From Gammaproteobacteria bacterium (GTDB taxonomy: Bacteria; Pseudomonadota; Gammaproteobacteria; Pseudomonadales; Azotimanducaceae_A): 52,239 nucleotides of DNA. Location of the stretch: assembly GCA_012960755.1 (NCBI GenBank), contig DUAT01000153.1, positions 179,899 through 232,137 of the forward strand, read 5' to 3'. The translations under genes were made by a program, and so were the position numbers. Shown piece after piece: positions 9,190 through 18,263 of the stretch (the first letter of the stretch is position 1; each line of letters opens with the position of its first letter). The notes under the pieces are model-generated. The model was not told where the DNA came from. It was given only the letters and a program-made list of their open reading frames with translations, and searched no databases.

Positions 9190-9783
9190 TTATTGTCGCG
9201 GCTGACACTGAAGCTTCCGCCAATCTGTGCGATCCAACGCATACTCAACATCATCGCCGTCCCAGATATCGGTTGCATCGTGGATGGCTGTGTCTGCCAT
9301 CGCAATATCGACTTTAAATGTCTTCACAAATCTGAGACCTAATTTATCCATGACCCGGCGCGAGGCCTGATTTTTTTCATAGGCTGTGGCAATTACCCGC
9401 TCCAGGCTCAGTTCAGTAAAACCCAGATTTATTAAGGCTTGCGCGGCTTCCGTTGCATAGCCTTGGCCCCAGGTTTCGAGAAGAAATCGATACCCGATGC
9501 TGGCAGTTGCCGGGTCGTCCTGTTGTGGTCGCAGGCAAACCCATCCGAGGAAAGCCGACGAGTGAATGTCGACTACTGCCCAGAACCCCAGCCCCTGTCG
9601 ATCCATATCATACTGAACGAATGTAGCCAGGACGCGATCCTCGATCATATCCAGCGAAACGGGAAGACCGCCGTTGATGTAACGCATCACCTCAGGATCG
9701 TTGTCCAACTGGTGAAGGTATCGGGCATCATCCCGGGTAAATTTGCGCAGGCATAGTCGCCGGGTTTTTAACAGACTTTCCAT
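9190..9783 (-). CDS. GNAT family N-acetyltransferase (RimJ/RimL-like)
   Basis: A 197-residue cytosolic acetyltransferase. The N-terminus TRRLCLRKFTRDDA and the acetyl-CoA-binding region around ETWGQGYATEAAQALI are typical of the RimJ/RimL group, as is ERVIATAYEKNQASRRVMDKLG. The family acetylates protein N-termini or small amines, and the substrate here is unknown. It is only six bases downstream of the kinase-like gene, so the two are probably co-translated. The ATG is the first codon with homology following directly. Confidence 0.88.
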   Translation of the reverse strand: MESLLKTRRLCLRKFTRDDARYLHQLDNDPEVMRYINGGLPVSLDMIEDRVLATFVQYDMDRQGLGFWAVVDIHSSAFLGWVCLRPQQDDPATASIGYRFLLETWGQGYATEAAQALINLGFTELSLERVIATAYEKNQASRRVMDKLGLRFVKTFKVDIAMADTAIHDATDIWDGDDVEYALDRTDWRKLQCQPRQ

Positions 9784-9788
9784 AATGG

Positions 9789-10337
9789 TTAGATATTTTG
9801 GTTTTTTACAAAACTCAACGATAACTGGCTGACGATATCTTCTACAACCGCTGGAGTAGATTTGTTCGTCGCGATCTTGATATTACCCATGGGCTTGTAG
9901 ATATGGAATCGTTTGTTGATCAGATCAACCTGATGTTCTGCGGAAGTCCTGTTGTGGGATTTACGAAGCTGTCGTTTTAAGGTTTCTGTTACACACTCCT
10001 CAAGGTTGAATGAGGGCAGTAAAAGAACTGTCGATCCGTCACCGAGAATTTCACGATGAATTTGCTGAATACGCGGATGGAATGTCGAGTCATAAGTCAT
10101 AAAACCTGAAGAGAGGGCGATGACTCCGGATGGGTACCTGTCGAGCATATCCAGGTAGAGCTCGATATTGGTTCGAACGTAATATTCATAACCCTGTTCA
10201 TCGACATCAGCGTCTATACTTCGTGTCTTGAGGTACATTTTGTCCAAGTCGACAAATGGCAACTTGAGCTTTCTCGCCAGCGGCGGCCCGGTTGTAGATT
10301 TTCCTGCGCCCCCAGGGCCAATCAGATGCACCCGCAT
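9789..10337 (-). CDS. P-loop kinase, shikimate-kinase-like
   Basis: A 182-residue nucleotide-binding protein with a Walker A motif GPGGAGKST at residues 8-16 and the FVDLDKMYL segment expected of shikimate/gluconate kinase folds. The C-terminal half is divergent from true AroK, and the setting beside a GNAT protein and an AEC carrier does not suggest the aromatic pathway. It is safer to call it a small-molecule kinase of the shikimate kinase superfamily. The start lies two bases past the end of the AEC gene, so translational coupling is likely. Confidence 0.7.
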   Translation of the reverse strand: MRVHLIGPGGAGKSTTGPPLARKLKLPFVDLDKMYLKTRSIDADVDEQGYEYYVRTNIELYLDMLDRYPSGVIALSSGFMTYDSTFHPRIQQIHREILGDGSTVLLLPSFNLEECVTETLKRQLRKSHNRTSAEHQVDLINKRFHIYKPMGNIKIATNKSTPAVVEDIVSQLSLSFVKNQNI

Positions 10338-10339
10338 AA

Positions 10340-11272
10340 TCAGTTAGTCAGCAACACGAGCACAAGGCTCAGGACTGGCACCGAAATCGCGGTAGACAAT
10401 ACGACGACGGTAGCGGTTGACGCAACGATGACCTGATAGCGATTGGCGAACAGGTAAGGGTTAATACCCGTCGGGCAAGCCGCAAGCACAACGGCTACTG
10501 CGGTCCAGGTTGGCTCAAGATGGAAAATGTGAGTGCAGGCCAACCACACCAGCAATGGGTGCGCCAGGTTTTTTATGCTGAGCGCCGTGGCGATCCTTAG
10601 TATTTCCCCGGATATTTTGTAACGACTGATGCTGGCACCAATTGAAAAGACGGCGCAAGGCAGCGCAGCACCACCGAGAAAGGCAGCCGTTTTGTCGATT
10701 ACACCGGGTAGGGATATGTTAAGCAGGTTGGTGATTAAACCAAGTACGATCCCCAATACAATCTGGTTGCTGGCAAGCACCTTGACGGTTTGCATTGGCA
10801 GCGCCTGAAGCTTGTCCGTATTTCCCCGGCCTGACTCTGCAAAAAAGGTTGTGGTTAAAAACAGGATGGCGGCATTGGTGGATACGATAATAAACAGGGG
10901 TATGGTGGCAGCTTCACCCAGGCTTGCAAGTACGAGAGGAATACCCAGCAGGACGACATTGGAATACACACCGGACATAGCGAAAATGCTTGCCTCGGTG
11001 CCATCCAATCCAAGCAGTCGGCCTGCTGCGAGGCAAAATGCGAATAACATCAGGGTCATAGCATAATAGGCAAAAATGAAATTCCAGGGAATCTGTTCCG
11101 GTAACTCAGCGGTTGCGATGCTGTGAAACAACATGATCGGAATGGCGATGGTAAAGACGAAGCTCGACAAACCTTCGATTCCGGCCTCAGTTATCCATTT
11201 GGCCCTGCCTGACAGGTAGCCAAAAAAAACCAGACCAAATACTGGCAGTATAATATCAAGAACAGTGCTCAA
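10340..11272 (-). CDS. AEC (auxin efflux carrier) family transporter
   Basis: A 310-residue membrane protein with about ten helices in two five-helix repeats. N-terminal ILPVFGLVFFGYLSGR and the C-terminal ACPTGINPYLFANRYQ segment are characteristic of the AEC family. Bacterial members carry dicarboxylates such as malate or malonate, and cargo cannot be assigned here. The gene lies 16 bases downstream of the enoyl-CoA hydratase gene on the same strand, so import or export of an acid handled by that pathway is conceivable. Confidence 0.85.
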   Translation of the reverse strand: MSTVLDIILPVFGLVFFGYLSGRAKWITEAGIEGLSSFVFTIAIPIMLFHSIATAELPEQIPWNFIFAYYAMTLMLFAFCLAAGRLLGLDGTEASIFAMSGVYSNVVLLGIPLVLASLGEAATIPLFIIVSTNAAILFLTTTFFAESGRGNTDKLQALPMQTVKVLASNQIVLGIVLGLITNLLNISLPGVIDKTAAFLGGAALPCAVFSIGASISRYKISGEILRIATALSIKNLAHPLLVWLACTHIFHLEPTWTAVAVVLAACPTGINPYLFANRYQVIVASTATVVVLSTAISVPVLSLVLVLLTN

Positions 11273-11288
11273 GTGCTGAGATCGAACC

Positions 11289-12146
11289 CTACTCGAATTC
11301 TCTCAACCAATCGTTGAACGTCGCTTTTCTTTTCTCCCGAAAGGCACTGACACCTTCCCTGCTATCCGGGTGATGGTCCGAGATTGCTGTCTTGGAGGCA
11401 ATTTCTTCGCAGGATTGTTCAAAACTCAGTTCAGCTGCCTGGTAGACCGACTGCTTTAACAACCGCATCGAGACCTGGGGCCCATTGCATAATTCCAGCG
11501 CCATCTCTTCAGCCCGCTGCCTGAGTTGGTCACCGGGCACTACCTCGTTGACGAGCCCCAACGACATGGCTTCGTCGGCAGAGACGATACGCTTGCGCAT
11601 GACGAAATCCATGGTTTTCGCAAGCCCCATGTGCTGTACCAGCAGGAATTGCCCTCCTTCGTCGGGAAGTAGTCCGAATCGTAAGGTAGCGCTGCCGAGC
11701 CTGGCCTCCGACGCCGCTATTTTGAAATCACAAGCCAGGGCCAGAGACAACCCGGTTTGAATCGCGACCCCATTGATGGCGGCGATGGATAACTTGTCGA
11801 GTTTTCTAATGGTCAGATTAAGTGCTTGTGAAATGTGTTTCAAACCATTGTAAGTGCCAATGGGGTTATCGTGCCCGGGTGGTATGGGTGGCATCAGGGC
11901 ATTCGTGGGTTGAGAAGCAGAAGTATAAGCGTTCAGGTCATCCCCGGCACAGAATCCACGACCCTGGCCAATAAAAACGATGGTCCTGACTGCATTGTCC
12001 ATTTGCGCCTGTGTCAGTGTCTCCATCAGATCACGCTTTTTTCGTGCGCTCATGCCGTTAAGCTTTTCCGGCTCATTGAACTCGATCCAGGCGATACCCG
12101 GTTTTTGTAACGTCACCTCAAATCCAGTGAATTGTCCTGTATCCAT
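11289..12146 (-). CDS. Enoyl-CoA hydratase/isomerase family protein
   Basis: A 285-residue crotonase-fold enzyme acting on acyl-CoA thioesters. The oxyanion-hole segment GRGFCAGDDLNAY and the helix AINGVAIQTGLSLALACDFKIA are clear, followed by EARLGSATLRFGLLPDEGG. The frame runs 40 codons further upstream, but ATG 12146 has GGAG seven bases before it and begins directly with the conserved domain, so I use it. It is probably the first gene of the minus-strand run to the MATE exporter. The exact reaction (hydration, isomerisation or other) is not decidable. Confidence 0.88.
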   Translation of the reverse strand: MDTGQFTGFEVTLQKPGIAWIEFNEPEKLNGMSARKKRDLMETLTQAQMDNAVRTIVFIGQGRGFCAGDDLNAYTSASQPTNALMPPIPPGHDNPIGTYNGLKHISQALNLTIRKLDKLSIAAINGVAIQTGLSLALACDFKIAASEARLGSATLRFGLLPDEGGQFLLVQHMGLAKTMDFVMRKRIVSADEAMSLGLVNEVVPGDQLRQRAEEMALELCNGPQVSMRLLKQSVYQAAELSFEQSCEEIASKTAISDHHPDSREGVSAFREKRKATFNDWLREFE

Positions 12147-12286
12147 AGCGGAACTCCAGTGATAAACAAAGTGAGCTGAATCATTGGGAAAATAAAGTCG
12201 GCTGTCAAATAAATTGGTGAAGTAATTCTGTGTTGCTTGTGACACGATACGAGTGCTTAAATTCAATGGATGACACGGCGCAAGCT

Positions 12287-12682
12287 ATGCTGGACCACAT
12301 TAGCACTTACGCAAAAGACTATGTTTCCACAAGGAAGTTTTATGAGGCTGCATTTACGCCACTGGGTTATACCGTACAGGCCGAATTTGTTGTGGAATGG
12401 GATGCAGATTTTCCGACCCGTCGCTGTTGTGCTTTTGGCGAAGATGGCAAGGCATCCTATTGGATTATCGAGACTAAGGAGACAGTATCGCCAAGGCATA
12501 TTGCATTCGCAGCCAAATCACGAGCGGAAGTCGATGAGTTTTACAAGCTCGGTCTCGCTAATGGCGGTGAAGACAATGGTGAACCGGGTCTAAGACCGGT
12601 CTATCACGAACACTACTATGGAGCGTTTCTGTTGGACCCGGATGGTAACAACACTGAGGCAGTCTGTCATTTGCCTGAATAA
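12287..12682 (+). CDS. VOC (glyoxalase/bleomycin resistance) family protein
   Basis: A single VOC domain of about 131 residues. It begins MLDHISTYAKDYVSTRKFY, the usual start of this family with its metal-ligand His, and ends LLDPDGNNTEAVCH with the expected Glu ligand. HIAFAAKS in the middle supplies another candidate ligand. The frame is open from GTG 12230, with an ATG at 12266. None of these starts has a convincing ribosome site, so the N-terminus is uncertain. The family includes lyases, isomerases and dioxygenases, and no reaction can be given. Confidence 0.8.
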   Translation: MLDHISTYAKDYVSTRKFYEAAFTPLGYTVQAEFVVEWDADFPTRRCCAFGEDGKASYWIIETKETVSPRHIAFAAKSRAEVDEFYKLGLANGGEDNGEPGLRPVYHEHYYGAFLLDPDGNNTEAVCHLPE

Positions 12683-12711
12683 CAACTCGCATTCCAAAGG
12701 AAATTCAGCTT

Positions 12712-13197
12712 ATGAGCTTGTTTAACAGCAGAGCCAGTAAGATTGGAGACAGGCTGAAGTCGTTAGGTCAGACCGTAACCGTCGCAGAATCTTCCACCGG
12801 CGGTTTGATTGCAGCAAATTTGCTGTCCGTCCCGGGGGCTTCACAGTACTTTGTTGGCAGCAGTGTGGTATACACGTTGCAGTCGCGCCGCGCATTTCTC
12901 GAACTCGATAGAGCGCTGGTGAAGGAGCTAAAACCCCTCACAGAAGAGATGGTGGTTGAGTTCGCCAGGGCTGCGAGGCGAAAATTGGATGCAACCTGGG
13001 CGATTGCTGAGCTTGGTGCAGCCGGACCAGCGGGTACACCCTATGGACATGGTCCGGGTGTCAGCGTTATCGGTATTGTCGGTCCAACCACAACCCATCG
13101 CGTCATCGAAACTCACAGTGATGACAGGGAGGCGAACATGCTGGTGTTTACTGAGGCTGCCTTAGTACTCTTCGAAGAAGCTTTAGCGACCCAGTAG
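12712..13197 (+). CDS. CinA C-terminal domain protein (PncC-like amidase)
   Basis: A stand-alone 161-residue CinA-C domain. TVTVAESSTGGLIAANLLS carries the active-site serine region, and SQYFVGSSVVYT follows. Enzymes of this type deamidate nicotinamide mononucleotide in pyridine nucleotide salvage. The usual glycine-rich G-AGP-GG motif is changed here to LGAAGPAGTPYG, and residues after it diverge, so catalytic activity on NMN is uncertain. AAAGGAAA before the ATG gives a reasonable ribosome site. It is 29 bases downstream of the VOC gene. Confidence 0.82.
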   Translation: MSLFNSRASKIGDRLKSLGQTVTVAESSTGGLIAANLLSVPGASQYFVGSSVVYTLQSRRAFLELDRALVKELKPLTEEMVVEFARAARRKLDATWAIAELGAAGPAGTPYGHGPGVSVIGIVGPTTTHRVIETHSDDREANMLVFTEAALVLFEEALATQ

Positions 13198-13294
13198 AAA
13201 CAAACTCGAGGACCCCACTGGTTTAAAAAGCAACAAGCCAAACTTTAGTACAGCAAAATTGCGATGACCGGCAGAAACAAAAAGGAAGAAAATC

Positions 13295-14320
13295 ATGCCA
13301 TATCCGGAAAATGAAAAGCTGCACAATTGGCTGGATCGGGAAACACCGGAAACGGTGATTGAGCCAGAATTACCAATTATCGATCCCCATCATCATCTGT
13401 GGGATATTCGCAGCTTTGATATCGAACCCCATGCCAGCTTTCAGGAGAAGGTCTATCTTTGCGAGGAAATCAGCAACGATATTAGATTCGGGGGGCACAA
13501 TATCACTCACACGGTTTTTGCCCAGTGTGGTGCCTTCTATCGGGTGGACGGCCCCGAACCAATGCAGTGTGTTGGCGAGACAGAGTTTGTACAAGGCATA
13601 GTCGCGATGAGCCGATCCGGTTTGTACGGTTCAACCCGGCTCTGCGCTGGAATCTTCGGTACTGCTGATCTTCGGCCAGGTAAGGCTGTCGAGGAGGTGC
13701 TGCAGACGCATCTTGCGGCATCATCGAATTTTCGAGGTATTCGAAGTGCTTATCCAGGAGATCTGAATCCGGAATTTATGCAGGGTTATGCGGTACTCGG
13801 CAAGCTTAACCTGAGCTATGACCATTATTCGCCCGATGTCGAACGCTTACCGGTTTTAGCAAAGCTTGCCAAAGCGTTTCCCGATGTGCCGGTCATCGTT
13901 AACCACCTGGGTGGCAAGATAGACCCTGATGCAGGGCCGGATGCATTCGCGAACTGGCGATCCTGCATCGACGCGATTGCCAGTTGCCCTAACGCATTTA
14001 TGAAGGTTGGTGGTGCGCAACAAAGAGTCGGTTCATGGGAGCCACCATTTCATATGAACCATCGTTCCGAACCGATCAGTTCAGAACAACTCTGTGACTT
14101 ACTCTATCCATTTTATAGATACGCAATCGAAGCTTTCGGACCCGACCGGTGTATGTTTGAGAGTAATTTCCCAGTGGATAAAGAGTGTGTGTCCTATCGT
14201 ACCCTTTGGAACGCATTCAAGCGCATTGCAGCCAGGGCTGGTTTGAGTGAGTCAGAGAAAGCGGCTATGTTTAGCGGCACAGCGGCCCGGGTTTATCGCT
14301 TGGATGAGTTGCCCAGGTAA
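13295..14320 (+). CDS. Amidohydrolase-2 family metal-dependent hydrolase
   Basis: A 341-residue TIM-barrel hydrolase with the metal-binding IDPHHHLWD at its N-terminus, PVIVNHLGGKID in mid-barrel and CMFESNFPVDK near the C-terminus, the usual pattern of COG3618-type lactonases and decarboxylases. Substrates in this family are ring-cleavage lactones or carboxylates. AAAGGAAG lies just before the ATG. It converges with the flavin hydroxylase-like gene and stops eight bases from it. Neighbours suggest a catabolic role. Confidence 0.87.
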   Translation: MPYPENEKLHNWLDRETPETVIEPELPIIDPHHHLWDIRSFDIEPHASFQEKVYLCEEISNDIRFGGHNITHTVFAQCGAFYRVDGPEPMQCVGETEFVQGIVAMSRSGLYGSTRLCAGIFGTADLRPGKAVEEVLQTHLAASSNFRGIRSAYPGDLNPEFMQGYAVLGKLNLSYDHYSPDVERLPVLAKLAKAFPDVPVIVNHLGGKIDPDAGPDAFANWRSCIDAIASCPNAFMKVGGAQQRVGSWEPPFHMNHRSEPISSEQLCDLLYPFYRYAIEAFGPDRCMFESNFPVDKECVSYRTLWNAFKRIAARAGLSESEKAAMFSGTAARVYRLDELPR

Positions 14321-14327
14321 ATCCTGC

Positions 14328-15512
14328 CTACATCATGGAATGATCGGATTCGCCACCCAATAATAAACGGCCAGCGCCTTCCCATGTTTTTGTTTGTCCC
14401 ACGACATGCTGGCAGGCTGTTTGAAGATCGCGCTGGTGCCGGTCAAAAGGGCTTTTCTTAGCGTAGATTGCACTGCCGCCGATCGTGTCGTAAATCAGCG
14501 TTACGACCTGACGGCAGGCCTGAAAAGCGTTGACACGCGACAACCAGACGTCAGCTCGTTCCTCTTCTGTCAGCGGTTGGCCGGATTCCAATTTCTGCCA
14601 CTGTTTTTCCAGTGACGAGAACACGTAACTACGCGCAGACCCCAATATTGATTGTGCCTGGGCGATTGCAGATTGAACCCTGGGCATGTCTCGATACAGC
14701 TGACCCGTCAGGCGATCCCCTTTTTCGGCCAGCATGGTGCGGGCAAGATCAATGGTTTCCCGGGCGACACCCAGTGGGACACCCGACATTTTACGGAGCA
14801 GGTGATCGGGACGGACCCAAATCGTGCCTTCCCGCCTTGCGGGTTCAAAGAAGCTGAAGGATCTCTCTTCCGGAACGAAAACATTCTCGCAACGATAGTC
14901 ATTCGAACCTGTGCCGCGTAATCCTGTGGTGTACCAGGTATCCTGAATTTCATAATCCGTCGGACGCGCGAACATGATTCGCCATCGAGGGATACCCTGG
15001 TCGTTTAATACTGGTTTGCCATTTTCAAACACGGTACAACCTGCCACCAGCCAGTCGCAGTGCCCTGAACCGCTGCCGAACATCCATTGGCCGCTCATGT
15101 TGTAGCCACCGTCCACTCGATGTGCCTGGCCTACCGGGTAAACCCAACCGGATGTTGCCATGTCCAGTTGTGGATACATTTGCCGCCCGACCGCATCATC
15201 AAGGTAGCCGGAATAGATCCCCGAGTCACACCAAATAAAGGAACACCAGCCCACCGAAGCATCTGCCATGGAGAGCGCTTCGATAACTTCTACCTGCTCC
15301 ATCGAGGTCATTTCCGGGCCTCCCCAGATCCTCGGCATATTCATCCGCATGATTCCCGCATCACGTATCTCCTGCACAATGTCTGCGGGTAAACTTCGGA
15401 TCCGGTCGTACTCGGAGGCGAGGTCCTTTTCGCGGATTCGCCCAGCGAGCACACGGGCATTATCCAGAATATCACTGGCTGAGAGGGTATCCTTGGACTT
15501 GATACTAGCCAT
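14328..15512 (-). CDS. Acyl-CoA dehydrogenase-fold flavin hydroxylase (HsaA/HpaB-type) or dehydrogenase
   Basis: A 394-residue protein with the acyl-CoA dehydrogenase fold. IRDAGIMRMNMPRIWGG and a C-terminal helical domain (VYDTIGG-like IYDTIGGSAIYAKKSPFDRH) match the group containing the FMNH2-dependent hydroxylases HsaA and DszC better than true beta-oxidation enzymes. Those hydroxylate aromatic or sulfur compounds using reduced flavin from a partner reductase. No reductase is adjacent, although the PNPOx-like protein at 23320 is a flavin-binding fold. The dioxygenase at 15538 lies just upstream on the same strand, 25 bases away. Confidence 0.8.
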   Translation of the reverse strand: MASIKSKDTLSASDILDNARVLAGRIREKDLASEYDRIRSLPADIVQEIRDAGIMRMNMPRIWGGPEMTSMEQVEVIEALSMADASVGWCSFIWCDSGIYSGYLDDAVGRQMYPQLDMATSGWVYPVGQAHRVDGGYNMSGQWMFGSGSGHCDWLVAGCTVFENGKPVLNDQGIPRWRIMFARPTDYEIQDTWYTTGLRGTGSNDYRCENVFVPEERSFSFFEPARREGTIWVRPDHLLRKMSGVPLGVARETIDLARTMLAEKGDRLTGQLYRDMPRVQSAIAQAQSILGSARSYVFSSLEKQWQKLESGQPLTEEERADVWLSRVNAFQACRQVVTLIYDTIGGSAIYAKKSPFDRHQRDLQTACQHVVGQTKTWEGAGRLLLGGESDHSMM

Positions 15513-15537
15513 CTTTTTTAAATGATTGTTGTTTTGT

Positions 15538-16458
15538 TTACACAGACAGCGAAGATTCGTTGGATTCGGACGCTTGAAATCCAGTAGCTCTGTTGTCTGC
15601 GAAGGTTGGAGCCAATTCAGTTGCGTTGTCGCCGGAAATTCGGGTACCTCTCAGTACCCTCGGAAAGTTTGCATCGTAAGGTCTGGCACGATGCATTAAG
15701 CAACGATTGTCCCATACAACCGTATCACCCACCTGCCAGGTATGCTTGTACACCCTGGGTGGCTGACAGGCATCTTCCAGCAACTCACGGAGCAGCGTTT
15801 CGGATTCCTCTTCACTCATCCCCACAATACCGTAAGCATGTCGCCCGGTGTAGATTGATTTTCGCCCGGTCTCTGGATGCAATTTAACCATTGGTCGCAG
15901 GGGCGCACCCTTGTTATGGAAGCCGTACATGTTATCCGTTTCGTGACTGAAACCAGCTTTCGCCTGGGAGTAATAAAGTGAGTGGCAGGCTGAAAGACCT
16001 GCCAGTTTCTGCTGGGTTTGCTCGTCCAGTGAATCCCACGCTGCACGCATATCAGCAAATTCAGTTTCACCATCTTCAGGTGCAACGACCAGCGCAGACA
16101 GCATGGCTACTTTGGAGGCTAATGGCATATAAGTACTGTCGGTATGCCAGCCCTCATTTCCACGTAGTATCTGATAATGTTGCTCGTCCGGTTTGGCCAG
16201 GGATCCATCGGCCTTCTGGTTCGAAATGTGAATATTCGGCCCTGTTTGTCTCGGTGCGAGCTTTTCCGCCTCGCCGAACCAACTGGCGAATCTACCCTGT
16301 TCCTCGTCATCCAGGTGCTGGGCGGGAAACACCAATACCCCGTATTTCAGAAAGGCATCGTGAATCTCATGCCAGGTTTTCTCATCGAGACTGGCAAGTT
16401 TGACGTCGGTAACAATTGCCCCCAGTGTTGCATCTACAGGGTTGATGGTGATCGTCAT
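15538..16458 (-). CDS. TauD/TfdA family Fe(II)/2-oxoglutarate dioxygenase
   Basis: A 306-residue dioxygenase. The iron-binding HxD motif is WHTDSTYM, the distal histidine is in LMHRARPYD, and RVLRGTRISGD carries the 2-oxoglutarate-binding arginine. Family members hydroxylate taurine, phenoxyacetates, sulfate esters or carnitine precursors, so the substrate is open. ATG at 16456-16458 begins MTITINPVDATLGA, which aligns with family starts. It probably forms a transcription unit with the flavin hydroxylase-like gene downstream. Confidence 0.9.
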   Translation of the reverse strand: MTITINPVDATLGAIVTDVKLASLDEKTWHEIHDAFLKYGVLVFPAQHLDDEEQGRFASWFGEAEKLAPRQTGPNIHISNQKADGSLAKPDEQHYQILRGNEGWHTDSTYMPLASKVAMLSALVVAPEDGETEFADMRAAWDSLDEQTQQKLAGLSACHSLYYSQAKAGFSHETDNMYGFHNKGAPLRPMVKLHPETGRKSIYTGRHAYGIVGMSEEESETLLRELLEDACQPPRVYKHTWQVGDTVVWDNRCLMHRARPYDANFPRVLRGTRISGDNATELAPTFADNRATGFQASESNESSLSV

Positions 16459-16520
16459 CTATATGCTCCATGGCTCGCATTTAGTCCATTGTAATGCTTG
16501 TGGACCCGGAAAGTTAAGCA

Positions 16521-17354
16521 CTAACGATCCGATACCGATCCAAGCCATTCGATAATGTTTATTGTTACCTCGTCCCGATTGGTTTCATTCAACATTTCGT
16601 GCCGTCCTCCAGCGTATATGAGACGTTCGATTTTCCTTATGCCAGCTTCGCGCCACTTTGATTCCAGATAGTCGATGCCTTTCAAACCGTTGTTGACAGG
16701 ATCAGCATCGCCAGCGAGCAGCAATACCGGCAGGTCGCTGCGAATATTGCGTAGACGGTCCAGGTCAACCCGACGTGGGTCAGTCCTGTCCATGCCGTTG
16801 ATAATTGTCTGGCCTTCGAATCCGCAGAGTGGGTCGTTGATGTACTTGTCAACCTCATTCTGGTCACGGGATAACCAGTCATAGTCTGTGCGAGCTGGTT
16901 CGAAGATCTTGTTGAACGGCGGAATCTCAGCACCCGGATCCCTGAGGGTTGAACCTGACAGGATCAGGGCGGCTATCCTGTTGGAGCCCATTGGGGCGAA
17001 TTGTTGTGCTGCGGCAGCACCCATACTGTGGCCAAACAGCACAATGGATGAATTGGGAATCGTCTCACCTGCAAGATCAACCAGCTGCCCGATATCTTCC
17101 ACCAGGGCTTCCCATCCGCCACTGCCAAAATCCCCAAACCCCTTTGGACCCAGGGTCTTACCATGGGCGCGATGGTCCATGGCCCAGACATCGTAACCGG
17201 CGGAATTGAGTGCAATGGCAAACCGGTCATAGCGCAGTGCGTGTTCTGCCAATCCATGGGATATCACCACGACACCTTTGCAGTCTGCGCAGGGCCAGCG
17301 AAACGCCCTGATTGTCCAGTGATCACTGTTGGATTGGTATTCGATTTGCTGCAT
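16521..17354 (-). CDS. Alpha/beta hydrolase, monoacylglycerol-lipase-like
   Basis: A 277-residue serine hydrolase. ISHGLAEHALRY and MDHRAHGKT are typical of the monoglyceride lipase/lysophospholipase group. The nucleophile elbow is GHSMGA with Ser110, the acid lies in AGDADPVN and the catalytic His in GGRHEML. No signal peptide is visible, so it should act in the cytosol. It lies between the dioxygenase and an SDR on the same strand and could release an acid or alcohol from an ester for the neighbouring oxidoreductases. Confidence 0.88.
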   Translation of the reverse strand: MQQIEYQSNSDHWTIRAFRWPCADCKGVVVISHGLAEHALRYDRFAIALNSAGYDVWAMDHRAHGKTLGPKGFGDFGSGGWEALVEDIGQLVDLAGETIPNSSIVLFGHSMGAAAAQQFAPMGSNRIAALILSGSTLRDPGAEIPPFNKIFEPARTDYDWLSRDQNEVDKYINDPLCGFEGQTIINGMDRTDPRRVDLDRLRNIRSDLPVLLLAGDADPVNNGLKGIDYLESKWREAGIRKIERLIYAGGRHEMLNETNRDEVTINIIEWLGSVSDR

Positions 17355-17451
17355 CGGTGACTCTAATGTTTGAAAAAATGGTGCCGTAGAAACGGGGCTG
17401 GCTGCCGGTAATCTCTGCGTCGACTATTTTTGGAAAATGGTGACACCAGGA

Positions 17452-18216
17452 TCAGTGATTCCACCAGGGGCGGTCAGAAAAAGAACGCATGTCTATTTCG
17501 TGTGACCAGGTTGACCTGTGCTGCTGGGCGAGGTGGAAATACGTGTCTGCAATCCTGGTGGGCAGCATTAACCCGTCATGTTCCTGCCCCCGGGTCTCAC
17601 GCAGTTCCTGGAATCGCTCCGGACCCAGCATTTTACCCAGCGTATCGGGTGCGTCCACGGCGCCATCAATCAGGATGTGAGCGACATGGATACCTTTCGG
17701 ACCAAATTCGGCATTCAGCGTCTGACAAAGCATTCGCCGCCCGCCCATGGCTGCTGCGTGCGAATGTTGACCGCTGTTGCCACGCACGGCCGCGGTCGCC
17801 GATGTCACCAGGATCGTTCCTTTACCACGCTCCTCCATCAGGGGGCACACGGCGGAAGCGATGCGAAACAGTCCAAAGGTTGCAAGACGCCAGCCCATCT
17901 CAAATGCCTTGTAGCTGGTATTTACGAGTGACCTGTCGCCAATCTGGGCTCCCAGGTTAAAAACAACAGCTTCGATCGGACCAATATCTTTCTCTACCGC
18001 CGCGACACGTTCCTCGATGCTGTCTGGTTCGACTGCATTGAGTATATAACCGGAGGCCTCACCACCCTCACTTTCAATATCTGCCAGCATCTTTTTTAGT
18101 CCTTCCTCATCACTACGGCGACACAGGACCGAATGATATCCCTCCAGGGCGAACCGCTTTCCCACATTACCGCCGATACCTGCACCGGCACCAAGTACTA
18201 AGCAAACAGGTTTCAT
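17452..18216 (-). CDS. SDR-like protein lacking the canonical YxxxK site
   Basis: A 254-residue Rossmann-fold protein with the nucleotide motif LGAGAGIGGNVGKRF. At the place where classical SDRs have Ser-(12)-Tyr-x-x-x-Lys it reads TSATAAVRG followed by GQHSHAAAMGGRR, so neither Tyr nor Lys is in place. The tail ESGIHVAH-like GPKGIHVAHILIDGAVD is shared with the SDR at 19031. The start at ATG 18216 has AGGAG eight bases upstream, and the open frame seven codons longer has none. It may be catalytically atypical or act as a binding protein. Confidence 0.85.
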   Translation of the reverse strand: MKPVCLVLGAGAGIGGNVGKRFALEGYHSVLCRRSDEEGLKKMLADIESEGGEASGYILNAVEPDSIEERVAAVEKDIGPIEAVVFNLGAQIGDRSLVNTSYKAFEMGWRLATFGLFRIASAVCPLMEERGKGTILVTSATAAVRGNSGQHSHAAAMGGRRMLCQTLNAEFGPKGIHVAHILIDGAVDAPDTLGKMLGPERFQELRETRGQEHDGLMLPTRIADTYFHLAQQHRSTWSHEIDMRSFSDRPWWNH

Positions 18217-18263
18217 TTCATATTCTCCTATAAGCATTCAGTCCATCTTTTAAATCCAGTGAC

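Noticed and set aside
17430..17960. 176-residue plus-strand open frame overlapping the SDR at 17452
   Set aside because: Its basic, low-complexity composition and complete overlap with a conserved SDR mark it as a shadow frame.
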